A DNA stretch of 64,000 nt, taken from Pseudaeromonas sharmana (GTDB lineage Bacteria > Pseudomonadota > Gammaproteobacteria > Enterobacterales > Aeromonadaceae). Every line of letters begins with the position of its first letter. Position 1 is the first letter of the stretch. Shown in pieces: positions 25,475-35,671 of the stretch. The translations under genes and the position numbers were made by a program. The stretch is from positions 186,001-250,000 of the forward strand of contig NZ_JBHSAF010000001.1 of assembly GCF_042649925.1 (NCBI RefSeq), in the 5' to 3' direction. Under the pieces are notes generated by a model. That model saw only the letters and a program-made list of their open reading frames with translations, was not told the origin of the DNA and searched no databases.

Positions 25475-26232
25475 CCGGGCGCGGACGTCGCCAGGGACTC
25501 GCGCAAGGCACCAATCCGGCTCCATAAGGCTTCGACCTCGGCTTGATGAGCCTGGTAATAGGTTGGGTTGAACAGCAGGTAGTAATCCTTGCGCAGCAGC
25601 GGTGGCGAGAGCTTCTCAAACTGGCCGCTCTGTCTGGCAATGGCCGCATCGCCGGCCTCTTCCAGCGTCGCATAGGCACACAGACGCCCTTTGGCTAACA
25701 ACTTGAGCAGCGCCTCGGCCCCTTTCCCGGCATGGGCATTCATGCGGAATTGGCTGAGATAGTCGACCACAGACCAGCCTTCGTTGTAACCCACGGCGCA
25801 GCCTTGGGGCGTGAGCTGCACACCATTCCACTGCACGTTACTGCCGAGTCGGCGATACAGCACATAGTTAAGTGTTGCCAACCGCCGGCCTGGATCGAGT
25901 TGGCCATGGCGCATCGGAAAGACGAGTTGGCGGGCTCGCTCAGTCGTCCAGGAGTAGAACAGGGCTCCGTCGATTTCGCCGCCGATGGCATCATGCAGCA
26001 CGCGCAAACTGGGCATGGGTTGCCAAAAAATCTGACATCCGACTTGATGGGCGGCCAGATCGACCAGCGCGAAGGCCGTGCCGCGTGGGCCTGCGCTCGG
26101 CACGCTGCGTTCGATATACGGAGGGATGGGCTCGTCATTGAACCCCAGGTGCAACAAGCACTCTTTGGCATCCACCGTCAGCACCGTCAACAGTCCCCAC
26201 GCCAACAGGGCGGCTGGCAGAGTGATGTTCAT
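25465..26232 (-). CDS. periplasmic solute-binding-protein-like (SBP_bac_3 type)
   Basis: A 255-residue protein with a signal peptide (MNITLPAALLAWGLLTVLTVDA) and a family-3 solute-binding-protein-like fold (LHLGFNDEPIPPYIE.., VLHDAIGGEIDGALFYSWTTERA). Such stand-alone proteins lack a partner permease and may be orphan sensors or binding proteins. It is transcribed toward hcp, and a NorR-type site overlaps its stop codon. Ligand unknown. Confidence 0.65.
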   Translation of the reverse strand: MNITLPAALLAWGLLTVLTVDAKECLLHLGFNDEPIPPYIERSVPSAGPRGTAFALVDLAAHQVGCQIFWQPMPSLRVLHDAIGGEIDGALFYSWTTERARQLVFPMRHGQLDPGRRLATLNYVLYRRLGSNVQWNGVQLTPQGCAVGYNEGWSVVDYLSQFRMNAHAGKGAEALLKLLAKGRLCAYATLEEAGDAAIARQSGQFEKLSPPLLRKDYYLLFNPTYYQAHQAEVEALWSRIGALRESLATSAPGSK

Positions 26233-26294
26233 GGTCAGGCTCCATCCATCCTGTCTGTCTGGCTAGAGTATAGACGGCGATGCAATGTCACTGC

Positions 26295-27191
26295 CTATAG
26301 GTTGCCGGGCAACAGCTTCTCGCGCAGGAAATCCAGCCAGGCACGCAAGCGCGGATCGCGCTGGGCGTCGGTATAGAAGACGGCGTGGATCGGGCGCGAG
26401 GCACCGCTGTTGCTGCGAGCCAGCACCTCGACCAGGGCGCCGCTGGCTCGATCCGCCCTGGTCATGAAATCCGAGAGACAGACCAGCCCGGCGCCTGCCA
26501 GCGCCAGCTGACGCAAGGTTTCACCACTGCTGGCTTTCAGTTGAGGTTGAATGGGGAGTCGATCCCCGTGTTCGCCCATCAGCGGCCAGAGGTTCAGGTT
26601 GTCGCTGGTGCTGAAACCCAGCAACTGATGATCGACCAGATCGGCCGGCAGTACCGGCGTTCCGCAACGGGCCAGATATTCGGGGGCGGCCAGGATGCGT
26701 AGCCGCGAGCGGCCCAGCGCCAGGGCGCGCAGCGACGAGTCGGCCAGCTCGCCGATACGAATGGCCACATCGACCCGGCGCTCCAGCAGATTGATGAAGC
26801 CATCAGAGCTCTCCAGCTGCAACTCGATGGCCGGGTAGCGACGGCGGAATTCGCCGATAAGTGGTACCAGCTGATGCAGGATAAATGGCGTGGCGGCGTC
26901 GACCCGGAGCGTGCCCTGGGGTTGTTGGCGCCGGGATAACAACTGGTTCTCCGCGTCGGCCATGTCACTGAGAATCGTCACGGCACGCCGGTAGAACCAC
27001 TCTCCCTCATCGGTCAGCGTCAGGCGGCGCGTCGTGCGATTAAGCAACTGGGTCGCCAGTTTCTGCTCCAGGCGTTTTACGCCGCGACTGACCACTGAAT
27101 TGTCGATGCCCAGATTGTCGGCAGCCTGGCGAAAGCTACCGGCCTCGACCACGGCGACAAACAGCGCCAGTTCATCGGAATGACTCTGCAT
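26295..27191 (-). CDS. LysR-family regulator
   Basis: A 298-residue LysR regulator: N-terminal helix-turn-helix (LALFVAVVEAGSFRQAADNLGIDNSVVSRGVKRLEQKLATQLLNRTTRRLTLT) and effector domain (GTLRVDAATPFILHQLVPLIGEFRRRYPAIELQL). It is divergent from an MFS exporter over about 110 bp, the standard layout for a regulator and its target. A perfect palindrome lies 2 bp before its ATG. Confidence 0.88.
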   Translation of the reverse strand: MQSHSDELALFVAVVEAGSFRQAADNLGIDNSVVSRGVKRLEQKLATQLLNRTTRRLTLTDEGEWFYRRAVTILSDMADAENQLLSRRQQPQGTLRVDAATPFILHQLVPLIGEFRRRYPAIELQLESSDGFINLLERRVDVAIRIGELADSSLRALALGRSRLRILAAPEYLARCGTPVLPADLVDHQLLGFSTSDNLNLWPLMGEHGDRLPIQPQLKASSGETLRQLALAGAGLVCLSDFMTRADRASGALVEVLARSNSGASRPIHAVFYTDAQRDPRLRAWLDFLREKLLPGNL

Positions 27192-27192
27192 T

Positions 27193-27209
27193 ATTGCTCC
27201 ATTAGCAAT
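27193..27209. promoter_or_regulatory. LysR-type operator palindrome
   Basis: ATTGCT-CCATT-AGCAAT: perfect 6-bp arms, 5-bp spacer, containing the T-N11-A LysR core. It starts 2 bp from the regulator's ATG and about 95 bp before the divergent exporter gene, a placement suited to autorepression. Confidence 0.6.
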
Positions 27210-27302
27210 TGTTTTATGTCTTTATAGTCATTTTTGCCATCAAAGCCCAGCGGCATACTCGCGGAAACCACTATCTCGACAGACTTTTGCAAGGAGAATC
27301 TC

Positions 27303-28475
27303 ATGCCGCTGGCATTATTTGCCTTAACCCTCAGTGCCTTTGCGATAGGCACCACTGAATTTGTGATTGTCGGGCTGATCCCGACCATATCCGAGCAATT
27401 ACAGGTCAGCTTGCCGTCGGCAGGGCTGCTGGTCAGCCTGTACGCCCTCGGGGTCGCCGTGGGCGCGCCGGTGTTGACGGCGCTGACTGGACGGCTGCCA
27501 CGTAAAACGCTGCTGCTGGCCCTGATGCTGCTGTTTACTCTCGGTAATTTGCTGGCCTGGCAGGCGCCCGGCTATGGCACCTTGATTGTGGCGCGGGTAT
27601 TGACCGGTTTGGCGCACGGTGTGTTTTTCTCGGTGGGCTCGACCATCGCAACCGGGCTTGTCAGCCGCGACAAGGCGGCCAGTGCCATCGCCATCATGTT
27701 TGCCGGCCTGACCGTCGCCTTGGTAACGGGGGTTCCGCTAGGCACCTGGATTGGCCAACACTATGGTTGGCGTGAGACCTTCCTAGTGGTCTCCGGTCTG
27801 GGTCTGCTGGCGTTAATTGGCTCGGCCTGCCTGATTCCAGCCAAACTGGCACACAGTGCGCCGCCGGTGTGGCGTGAACAGCTCCAGGTGCTGACGGCAC
27901 GTCCGTTGCTGAAGGTCTATGCCAAGACCGCGCTCGGCTATGGTGGCACCTTTACTGCCTTTACTTTCCTGTCGCCGATCCTGCAGCAAATCAGCGGCTT
28001 TACACCCAATCAGGTCAGCCTGTTGTTGCTGGGCTACGGTGTCTCTGTTGCGTTCGGTAACTTGTGGGGCGGCCGTCTGGCTGATCGGCTGGGGCCGGTT
28101 GTTGCACTGCGGCGCCTGTTCGCCGGATTGGCGCTGGTACTGTTGCTGCTGACCTTCACTGCGCACCATACCTGGCTGGCGGCGCTGACCGTGCTGATTT
28201 GGGGCGCCTTCGCCTTTGGCAATGTGCCGGCGTTGCAGGTACGGGTGGTGCAGCAGGCACAGCGGTATGCTCCCGCAGCCGTTGATGTGGCCTCCGGGCT
28301 CAATATCGCGGCTTTCAATATCGGTATCGCTTTGGGCTCCATGGTCGGCGGCATGACAGTCGAGCATCTGGGGTTGGCCAATACCCCCTGGATTGGTGCC
28401 GTCATAGTGTCATTGGCATGGTTATTAACCTGTGCACCTAAGCGGAAACTGCGATTGCAACACCAGCCTGTCTAA
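27303..28475 (+). CDS. MFS exporter (AraJ/YdhP-like)
   Basis: A 390-residue MFS protein. The start MPLALFALTLSAFAIGTTEFVIVGLIP is the hallmark of the DHA1 sugar/drug exporter subgroup (AraJ, YdhP, NepI); AAGGAGA lies 5 nt upstream of the ATG at 27303, so an upstream in-frame ATG at 27234 is rejected. GNLWGGRLADRLG is the loop 8-9 motif. Probably a proton-driven exporter of a small organic compound, controlled by the divergent LysR gene. Confidence 0.85.
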   Translation: MPLALFALTLSAFAIGTTEFVIVGLIPTISEQLQVSLPSAGLLVSLYALGVAVGAPVLTALTGRLPRKTLLLALMLLFTLGNLLAWQAPGYGTLIVARVLTGLAHGVFFSVGSTIATGLVSRDKAASAIAIMFAGLTVALVTGVPLGTWIGQHYGWRETFLVVSGLGLLALIGSACLIPAKLAHSAPPVWREQLQVLTARPLLKVYAKTALGYGGTFTAFTFLSPILQQISGFTPNQVSLLLLGYGVSVAFGNLWGGRLADRLGPVVALRRLFAGLALVLLLLTFTAHHTWLAALTVLIWGAFAFGNVPALQVRVVQQAQRYAPAAVDVASGLNIAAFNIGIALGSMVGGMTVEHLGLANTPWIGAVIVSLAWLLTCAPKRKLRLQHQPV

Positions 28476-28499
28476 GCCTTGCCTCCTCAAACCACATTC

Positions 28500-28522
28500 G
28501 ACGCCAGCCCAGTGCTGGCGTC
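28500..28522. terminator. hairpin after the MFS exporter
   Basis: GACGCCAGC/GCTGGCGTC, a 9-bp stem with a 5-nt loop, 24 bp after the exporter stop. No T-run follows, so it may be a weak or Rho-assisted terminator. Confidence 0.45.
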
Positions 28523-28762
28523 GTTGCGATCCGTCTGAATCCGGATGGGTGCATGTCGATTCGGAATAACGGGAGTATTGTCGGTTTACATATAACTTTT
28601 ACCGAGCAGGGTGGCTGACAAGATAGCGGCGATCGGACAGAATGACCGTCACTTGCCAGCACAATAGCCACAATTTCGCGACATGAAATGGCTTTCTGGC
28701 GAGAGGAATGCGTAAGTGAACTGGAATGTGCGTCGGTAACAGGTTCGTGCTCGGGAGTCGGG

Positions 28763-29749
28763 ATGAGTGTGCGTGATCCATATCAGGATGCGTCAGCGCA
28801 GCAATTGGTAGAGCGCATTGAGGCGTTGCAGCGCGAACTGGCCCACCTGAGCGCCTATAACGCTGAGCTGTGCCGGGAAAACCAGCTGTTGCTAGAGAAA
28901 CTCAATGCCGCATTGGACGGCACTGGCCTGTGCCTATGGCAAGGCATGGTGCAGAGCGGCGAGTTGACGGTGTTTAATCTGCAGAACTTCCAACGAGGCG
29001 ATATGGCCCCGCATTTTGATGTGTGGCAAGCCAAATTGCACCCGGAAGACAAGCAATACACCCTCGATTGCTATTACGGTCATCTGCAGGGGACTTACGC
29101 GTTTTATGAGGCGGAATACCGCACTGTGGCTGCGGATGGTCAAATCACCTGGTTATGGGATCGCGGCCGGGTCATTGAACGGGATGGCCAAGGCAAACCT
29201 CTGCGTGTCATGGGAGCCCACATCGATATTACCCAGCGCAAGGAGTATGAACGCCGTCTGGCGCTGCAGGCTGACTCGGATGCCCTGACCGGGCTGCACA
29301 ACCGACAGGCATTTTCACGCCTGGTTCAGGCGCGGATGAAAAATCCGGTACCAGGCGCGTTGCTATTTATCGATTTAGATGATTTCAAGGTCATCAACGA
29401 CCAGTTGGGGCATGCTCGTGGTGACAGGGTTCTGCTGCAAGTGGCCGAATGGTTGCAGCGCATGGTGCCAGATGGCGCTATCTGTGGTCGTTATGGTGGC
29501 GATGAGTTCGTGGTTTACCTGGACACCAATGTCAGCCTGCCGCAAGTCAGCCGCCTGGCCGAGCAACTGCTGACCCGCAGTGCCGTGTATGAGCCGGAAC
29601 AGGGCTGTAATCTGCATGTCGGCATGAGCATCGGCATTGCGCTCTGGCAACGGCCGCCAACCTTCCTGCAAGGGCTGGAGGCAGCGGATCGTGCCATGTA
29701 TCAGGCCAAGCAACAGGGCAAGTTGGGTTATCAGTGGATCAACATGTAA
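28763..29749 (+). CDS. PAS-GGDEF diguanylate cyclase
   Basis: A 328-residue soluble protein from the ATG at 28763 (GGGAG upstream; a longer start at 28688 is possible). N-terminal coiled coil (ERIEALQRELAHLSAYNAELCRENQLLLEKLNAAL), a PAS/PAC domain (PEDKQYTL...YRTVAADGQITWLWDRG...HIDITQRKEYERRL), then GGDEF domain with intact active site YGGDEF and ALLFIDLDDFKVIND. It should make cyclic di-GMP. The inhibitory I-site RxxD is not at its usual place, so product feedback may be absent. Confidence 0.88.
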   Translation: MSVRDPYQDASAQQLVERIEALQRELAHLSAYNAELCRENQLLLEKLNAALDGTGLCLWQGMVQSGELTVFNLQNFQRGDMAPHFDVWQAKLHPEDKQYTLDCYYGHLQGTYAFYEAEYRTVAADGQITWLWDRGRVIERDGQGKPLRVMGAHIDITQRKEYERRLALQADSDALTGLHNRQAFSRLVQARMKNPVPGALLFIDLDDFKVINDQLGHARGDRVLLQVAEWLQRMVPDGAICGRYGGDEFVVYLDTNVSLPQVSRLAEQLLTRSAVYEPEQGCNLHVGMSIGIALWQRPPTFLQGLEAADRAMYQAKQQGKLGYQWINM

Positions 29750-29849
29750 CCCCATCGCTGATGTGCGGTCTCCCGAACGCTGGCGCTGAATGGAAAAAGC
29801 GCCATGCCCATCTTGCTACGGGCATGGCGTCGGCGCGGCGATTGCGGCA

Positions 29850-30947
29850 TTAATCGAGACACGGATAGTCGGTCAGGCCCTTGGCTCCGCCCCCAAACAG
29901 CGTGGCGGGGTCATGTTGTGCCCATGGCGCCCCTTGCCGAATACGCTCTGGCAGATCGGGATTGGCGACAAACGGGCGACCAAAACCGATCAGGTCCGCC
30001 CAACCGTCACTGATAGCGGCACGTGCTCGCGCTGCATCATATTTCCCGGCGTAGATCAGCACGTTGGGAAATGCGGCCCGCAATGCCTGCTTGAACTCAA
30101 CTCGCATGGTGGGGGCATCGTCCCAATCGGCTTCGGCAATGTGCAGGTAGGCGATCTGGTGCTGACCCAGCAGTCGAGCGGCGGCGGTATAGGTGGTTTC
30201 GGGATCGGCATCGACGGTGCCGTTGAGGGTTGTCAGTGGGGCCAGACGCACACCGACACGCTCGGCGCCGATTTCAGCGCAGACGGCTTGTGTCACTTCA
30301 TCGAGAAAGCGCAGGCGATTCTCGAGTGAACCACCGTATTCATCGTCGCGGGTGTTGGACTCGGAATCGAGGAACTGGTTGATCAGATAGCCATTGGCAC
30401 CGTGCAATTCGATGCCATCAAAACCCGCCTCCATGGCATTGCGCGCCGCGCGCCTGAATTCGGCGACGACGTCGGCAATTTCATCCCGGCTCAGCGCACG
30501 GGGGAGGGTGGTTTCGACAAATCCCGGCGCCTGGCTGCCATTATCGACAAACACCCGGACACCTTCGGCTCGCAGTGCCGAAGCCGAGATGGGCTGTTGG
30601 CCGCCGATGTTATCCGGATGCGTGACCCGGCCAACATGCCATAGCTGGGCGAAAATAAGCCCGCCCTTGGCGTGAACCGCTGTGGTGACCTGTTTCCAGC
30701 CAGCCACCTGTTCCGGACTATAGATACCCGGTGTCCACGCATACCCTTTACCGAGAGGGGATATCTGGGTCCCCTCGGCGATGATCAGGCCTGCGCTAGC
30801 TCGTTGAGCGTAGTATTCGGCCATCAAGGGGGTGGCGACATCGCCCGGCTGGCCGGCACGGGAACGGGTCATGGGAGGCATGACGATGCGGTTCGGTAAC
30901 TGGTAATGGCCGAGCCGCAGTGGGCTGAACAGGCAATCTTCTGACAT
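29850..30947 (-). CDS. Old Yellow Enzyme-family FMN reductase (NemA-like)
   Basis: A 365-residue protein from MSEDCLFSPL at 30947 (GGAG 6 nt upstream). OYE motifs are present: PNRIVMPPMTRSRA, AQLWHVGRV, FDGIELHGANGYLINQFL (active-site His/Asn) and YGGSLENRLRFL. Such enzymes reduce activated alkenes, N-ethylmaleimide and nitrate esters with NADPH. It is downstream of norR1 on the same strand, 108 bp away, but the control of one by the other is not shown. Confidence 0.88.
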   Translation of the reverse strand: MSEDCLFSPLRLGHYQLPNRIVMPPMTRSRAGQPGDVATPLMAEYYAQRASAGLIIAEGTQISPLGKGYAWTPGIYSPEQVAGWKQVTTAVHAKGGLIFAQLWHVGRVTHPDNIGGQQPISASALRAEGVRVFVDNGSQAPGFVETTLPRALSRDEIADVVAEFRRAARNAMEAGFDGIELHGANGYLINQFLDSESNTRDDEYGGSLENRLRFLDEVTQAVCAEIGAERVGVRLAPLTTLNGTVDADPETTYTAAARLLGQHQIAYLHIAEADWDDAPTMRVEFKQALRAAFPNVLIYAGKYDAARARAAISDGWADLIGFGRPFVANPDLPERIRQGAPWAQHDPATLFGGGAKGLTDYPCLD

Positions 30948-31055
30948 GAGGTGCTCCATCGGGTCACAGGAATAGCGCAACTCTAGCGCCGTACCACGGT
31001 CGGAAAAACCCTCTTCAGCTCAACAGATTGCTGCAAATTATGCAGCAATAAACCC

Positions 31056-32612
<1,557 letters not shown>

Positions 32613-32678
32613 AACGTGAGTCTTAATGACCAAGAGGTGGCCCATGTTACTCAATGATGTAGTGGCAATGCACCATTT

Positions 32679-33416
32679 TTAGCCGATAGGTTCGGGCTTA
32701 CCGAGAAACTTCGGTTGCTTGTCCAGCAGGTAGACATCCAGCAGGCAGAGAACCCGGGCGAGCAACTCACGCAACCGGGTTTTGAAACCACTGTAGGCGC
32801 TGACATCCGCGGCATTAAACCCGATGGCCTGAATGCCGAAATGGCGTGCCAGATAGAGGGCGCGTTCGTTATGGAACTGCTGGGAGACCAGGGTGTAACT
32901 CTGCTGGCCAAATACCTCACGCGCGCGCACCACAGAGTCCAGGGTGCGGAAACCGGCATAGTCACTGTAGATGCGCTCGGCCGGGATGCCGGCTCGAATC
33001 AACGCCCGGCGCATCTCGCGCGGCTCGTTGTAGCTCAGGGTGGCGTTATCACCTGAGACCAGAAAATAGCTGGCTTTACCATGCTGATACAGGCTGGCCG
33101 CCGCCGCAATACGGTTGTGGAAGTAGTCATTTGGCGATCCATCAGCAAAATAGCGGGAGGTGCCCAGCACCACGGCGACCTTGTTGTAGGGAATTTGCGT
33201 GACATCCTGGTAGGTGAAGCGACGCATATCCGCAATCAGATAGTCGGCCAGCAATACCAGGCTGATGACAACGAGCAGCAGACTGGCACACAGGGAGAGC
33301 AACCAGCGCCACAGGTGACGTCTGGTGCGCAGCGGGCGGAGCAGACTGGCGCGCAGCCGCAACCAACCACCGGGAGTGACCGGGGTATCAGGCGGGGTTG
33401 GAATGGGCTCTGTCAT
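32679..33416 (-). CDS. sanA: SanA/YdcF-family membrane protein (DUF218)
   Basis: A 245-residue protein: a proline-rich cytoplasmic N-terminus, one membrane helix (WLLSLCASLLLVVISLVLLADYLI), then a DUF218 domain (VAVVLGTSRYFADGSPNDYFHNRI, FLVSGDNATLSYNEPREMRR, DYAGFRTLDSVVRAREVF, FHNERALYLARHFGIQA). These match SanA, needed in E. coli for envelope barrier function against vancomycin at high temperature. The ribosome site is weak. The gene ends 66 bp before the preferred norR1 start. Confidence 0.88.
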   Translation of the reverse strand: MTEPIPTPPDTPVTPGGWLRLRASLLRPLRTRRHLWRWLLSLCASLLLVVISLVLLADYLIADMRRFTYQDVTQIPYNKVAVVLGTSRYFADGSPNDYFHNRIAAAASLYQHGKASYFLVSGDNATLSYNEPREMRRALIRAGIPAERIYSDYAGFRTLDSVVRAREVFGQQSYTLVSQQFHNERALYLARHFGIQAIGFNAADVSAYSGFKTRLRELLARVLCLLDVYLLDKQPKFLGKPEPIG

Positions 33417-33571
33417 CTGTCTAACCGAGATCCGCTACAGGCTAAGGCGCATGGTCATCAACACGGTTAGGTTACTATCCACGCGGCAGCGGGTAAACCG
33501 TCCCGCAGCCAGCAGCGAGGGTTTCGACTGTGATTGATGGAAAATACGGCAATCTGGCGCGCGGAAAGCAA

Positions 33572-33592
33572 ACCGGAGGCTGAGCCTCCGGT
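33572..33592 (-). terminator. hairpin after lipA
   Basis: ACCGGAGGC/GCCTCCGGT with a 3-nt loop, 7 bp past the lipA stop on the minus strand and followed there by TTTGCTTT. A likely terminator of the lipB-lipA transcript. Confidence 0.65.
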
Positions 33593-33598
33593 GGGGGA

Positions 33599-34564
33599 TT
33601 ATTTGACTTCCTTGCCCTGTGCCTGCAGATCGGCGTGGTAGGAGGAGCGCACGAACGGGCCGCAGGCGGCATGGGTAAAGCCGAGATCCAGCGCGATCTG
33701 CTTGAGCTCGTCAAACTCGTGCGGTGGCACATAGCGTTTCACCGGGAGGTGGTGACGGCTGGGTTGCAGATATTGTCCCAGGGTCAGCATGGTGACGCCA
33801 TGTGCACGCAAATCCTTGAGTATCTGAACAATCTCTTCGTTGGTCTCACCGAGCCCCATCATGACGCCGGACTTGGTTGGCAGGCCGGGGTGTTGCTCAC
33901 CCATACGGCGCAGCAGTTCCAGCGACCACTTGTAATCGGCGCCAGGGCGGGCGGTACGATACAGACGGGGAGCGGTTTCCAGATTATGGTTGAACACGTC
34001 CGGTGGATTGAGCTTGAGGATCTCCAGCGCTGTCTCCATGCGCCCGCGAAAATCGGGGGTCAGGATCTCGATACGGGTGGCAGGCGACTCCTCACGGATG
34101 GCGGCAATGCAGTCGGCGAAGTGCTGGGCCCCCCCATCACGCAGATCATCACGATCCACAGAGGTGATCACCACATATTTGAGCTTCATCTCGGCGATGG
34201 TGCGAGCCAGCTTGCGCGGCTCCTCACTGTCCGGAGTCAGTGGCCGGCCGTGTGCCACATCGCAAAATGGACAGCGGCGGGTACAGATGGCGCCGAGGAT
34301 CATAAAGGTCGCCGTGCCGTGGTTGAAGCACTCTGCGAGATTCGGACAGGAGGCTTCCTCACAGACCGAGTGCAGGTTGTTCTTGCGCATGATGTTTTTG
34401 ACGGCCTGAATCTTCTCGCTGCTGGCCGGTAGACGGATACGCATCCAGTCTGGTTTCGGCAGCGGAGCTTCGTCAGCATCCGGCATGAATTTGACCGGAA
34501 TCAGGGCCATCTTGTCGGCATCACGCAGCTTGATACCGGCTTCAACGCGTACGGTTTTACTCAT
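33599..34564 (-). CDS. lipA: lipoyl synthase
   Basis: A 321-residue radical-SAM enzyme. The auxiliary cluster motif (CEEASCPNLAEC) and radical-SAM motif (CTRRCPFC) are intact. It inserts two sulfurs into protein-bound octanoyl chains made by LipB. Its ATG at 34564 overlaps the lipB stop as ATGA; ten more in-frame codons upstream are not needed. Ends at a hairpin. Confidence 0.97.
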   Translation of the reverse strand: MSKTVRVEAGIKLRDADKMALIPVKFMPDADEAPLPKPDWMRIRLPASSEKIQAVKNIMRKNNLHSVCEEASCPNLAECFNHGTATFMILGAICTRRCPFCDVAHGRPLTPDSEEPRKLARTIAEMKLKYVVITSVDRDDLRDGGAQHFADCIAAIREESPATRIEILTPDFRGRMETALEILKLNPPDVFNHNLETAPRLYRTARPGADYKWSLELLRRMGEQHPGLPTKSGVMMGLGETNEEIVQILKDLRAHGVTMLTLGQYLQPSRHHLPVKRYVPPHEFDELKQIALDLGFTHAACGPFVRSSYHADLQAQGKEVK

Positions 34565-35214
34565 AAGGTCAGCTCTTGAGTTGTGTCTGCCCATTCCTGA
34601 ATGGACAGATGACGGCAGAGGTGAGGCAGCAGGCGGGCAGCCGCCTCCTCGACCTGTTGCGGGCCCCCGCGATCGGCGGTCTGGGTCATCGCCAGGCCGG
34701 CATAGCCACAGGGATTGATCTGTTGGAATGGCGTCAAATCCATGTTCACGTTCAACGCCAGGCCATGAAACGAACAGCCACGTCGGATCCGGAGCCCCAG
34801 CGAGGCAATCTTGGCATCGGCGACATAGACGCCAGGGGCATCCGCCTTGGGATAGGCCTGAATATGGTCTTCTGCCAGCAGCGCGACGATGGCGGCTTCA
34901 ATGGCGGTGACAACATCACGCACGCCAAGCCCGCGTCGGCGCAGGTCGATGAGCAGATAGGCGATCAATTGACCTGGGCCGTGGTAGGTGATCTGGCCGC
35001 CGCGGTCAGATTGCACGACTGGAATTGCGCTGCTGTGCAGCAGATGTTCTGCTTTCCCGGCTTGTCCCTGGGTAAAGACGGCTTCATGTTGCAGCAGCCA
35101 GATCTCGTCCGGCGTCGAGGCATCACGCTGATCGGTGAACGTCTGCATTGCCTGCCAGATCGGCTGGTAGGGCTGCAATCCCAGATGACGGATGATGAGA
35201 GGAGCCGGTTGCAC
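34561..35214 (-). CDS. lipB: octanoyltransferase
   Basis: A 217-residue LipB with the family signature RGGQITYHGPGQ and the catalytic-lysine region ADAPGVYVADAKIASLGLRIRRGCSFHGLALNV. It moves octanoyl from acyl carrier protein to lipoyl domains. The start is set at the GTG at 35214: AAGGGAAA lies upstream, and the length then matches E. coli LipB (213). An ATG 4 nt upstream is out of frame, and the longer in-frame ATG (35256) has no ribosome site. Confidence 0.93.
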   Translation of the reverse strand: MQPAPLIIRHLGLQPYQPIWQAMQTFTDQRDASTPDEIWLLQHEAVFTQGQAGKAEHLLHSSAIPVVQSDRGGQITYHGPGQLIAYLLIDLRRRGLGVRDVVTAIEAAIVALLAEDHIQAYPKADAPGVYVADAKIASLGLRIRRGCSFHGLALNVNMDLTPFQQINPCGYAGLAMTQTADRGGPQQVEEAAARLLPHLCRHLSIQEWADTTQELTL

Positions 35215-35289
35215 GCATGTTTCCCTTTTGTTAACAGCGGAACACATTATACCCACAGGGCAGGCGAATACCAGCCACAGCGATCGGGA

Positions 35290-35559
35290 TCACAATACGA
35301 CGCGAACCAGCTCCAGCTGACCCAGCGCTTCGTACATGGTCTCGAGGTGCTCTTTGCTGGTGGCCGTTACCGTGACCGTAACCGACAGGTAGTTACCTTT
35401 GGCACTGGGTTTGGTGGTGGGGACATAGTCGCCCGGTGCATGTAGCTGCAGTACACCAATCACCTGATCGGCGAGTTCTGGGTGGGCAACGCCCAGGACT
35501 TTGAACGGGAACTGGCAGGGAAAGTCCAGCAACTCATCAAACTTGGTATTGAGGGCCAT
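35290..35559 (-). CDS. ybeD: YbeD (DUF493) protein
   Basis: An 89-residue protein with the YbeD pattern (FDELLDFPCQFPFKVLGVAHPELADQVIGVLQ...YLSVTVTVTATSKEHLETMYEAL). It has an ACT-like fold; its function is unsettled, though the location between dacA and lipB is widely conserved in gammaproteobacteria. Confidence 0.93.
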   Translation of the reverse strand: MALNTKFDELLDFPCQFPFKVLGVAHPELADQVIGVLQLHAPGDYVPTTKPSAKGNYLSVTVTVTATSKEHLETMYEALGQLELVRVVL

Positions 35560-35611
35560 AAGTTTCTCTCTTCGTGGTTTGGCGAATTAGACCGCCAAGA
35601 ATAGTAAAAGT

Positions 35612-35646
35612 GCCAATAAACAGGCCCTGCAATGCAGGGCCTGTTG
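35612..35646 (-). terminator. terminator after dacA
   Basis: The 11-bp stem ACAGGCCCTGC/GCAGGGCCTGT with a 3-nt loop is followed on the minus strand by TTTATTGG. It separates dacA from ybeD. Confidence 0.75.
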
Positions 35647-35671
35647 TGTCTGGATTTGCTGCCTGCCGCTA

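Noticed and set aside
30999..31009. A single GT-N7-AC match upstream of the Old Yellow Enzyme gene
   Set aside because: Single matches to a four-base core occur often by chance; there is no cluster of three and no convincing sigma-54 element nearby.
32620..32630. A single GT-N7-AC match (GTCTTAATGAC) just upstream of the preferred norR1 start
   Set aside because: It could be an autoregulatory site, but one copy is not enough evidence and the norR1 start is uncertain.
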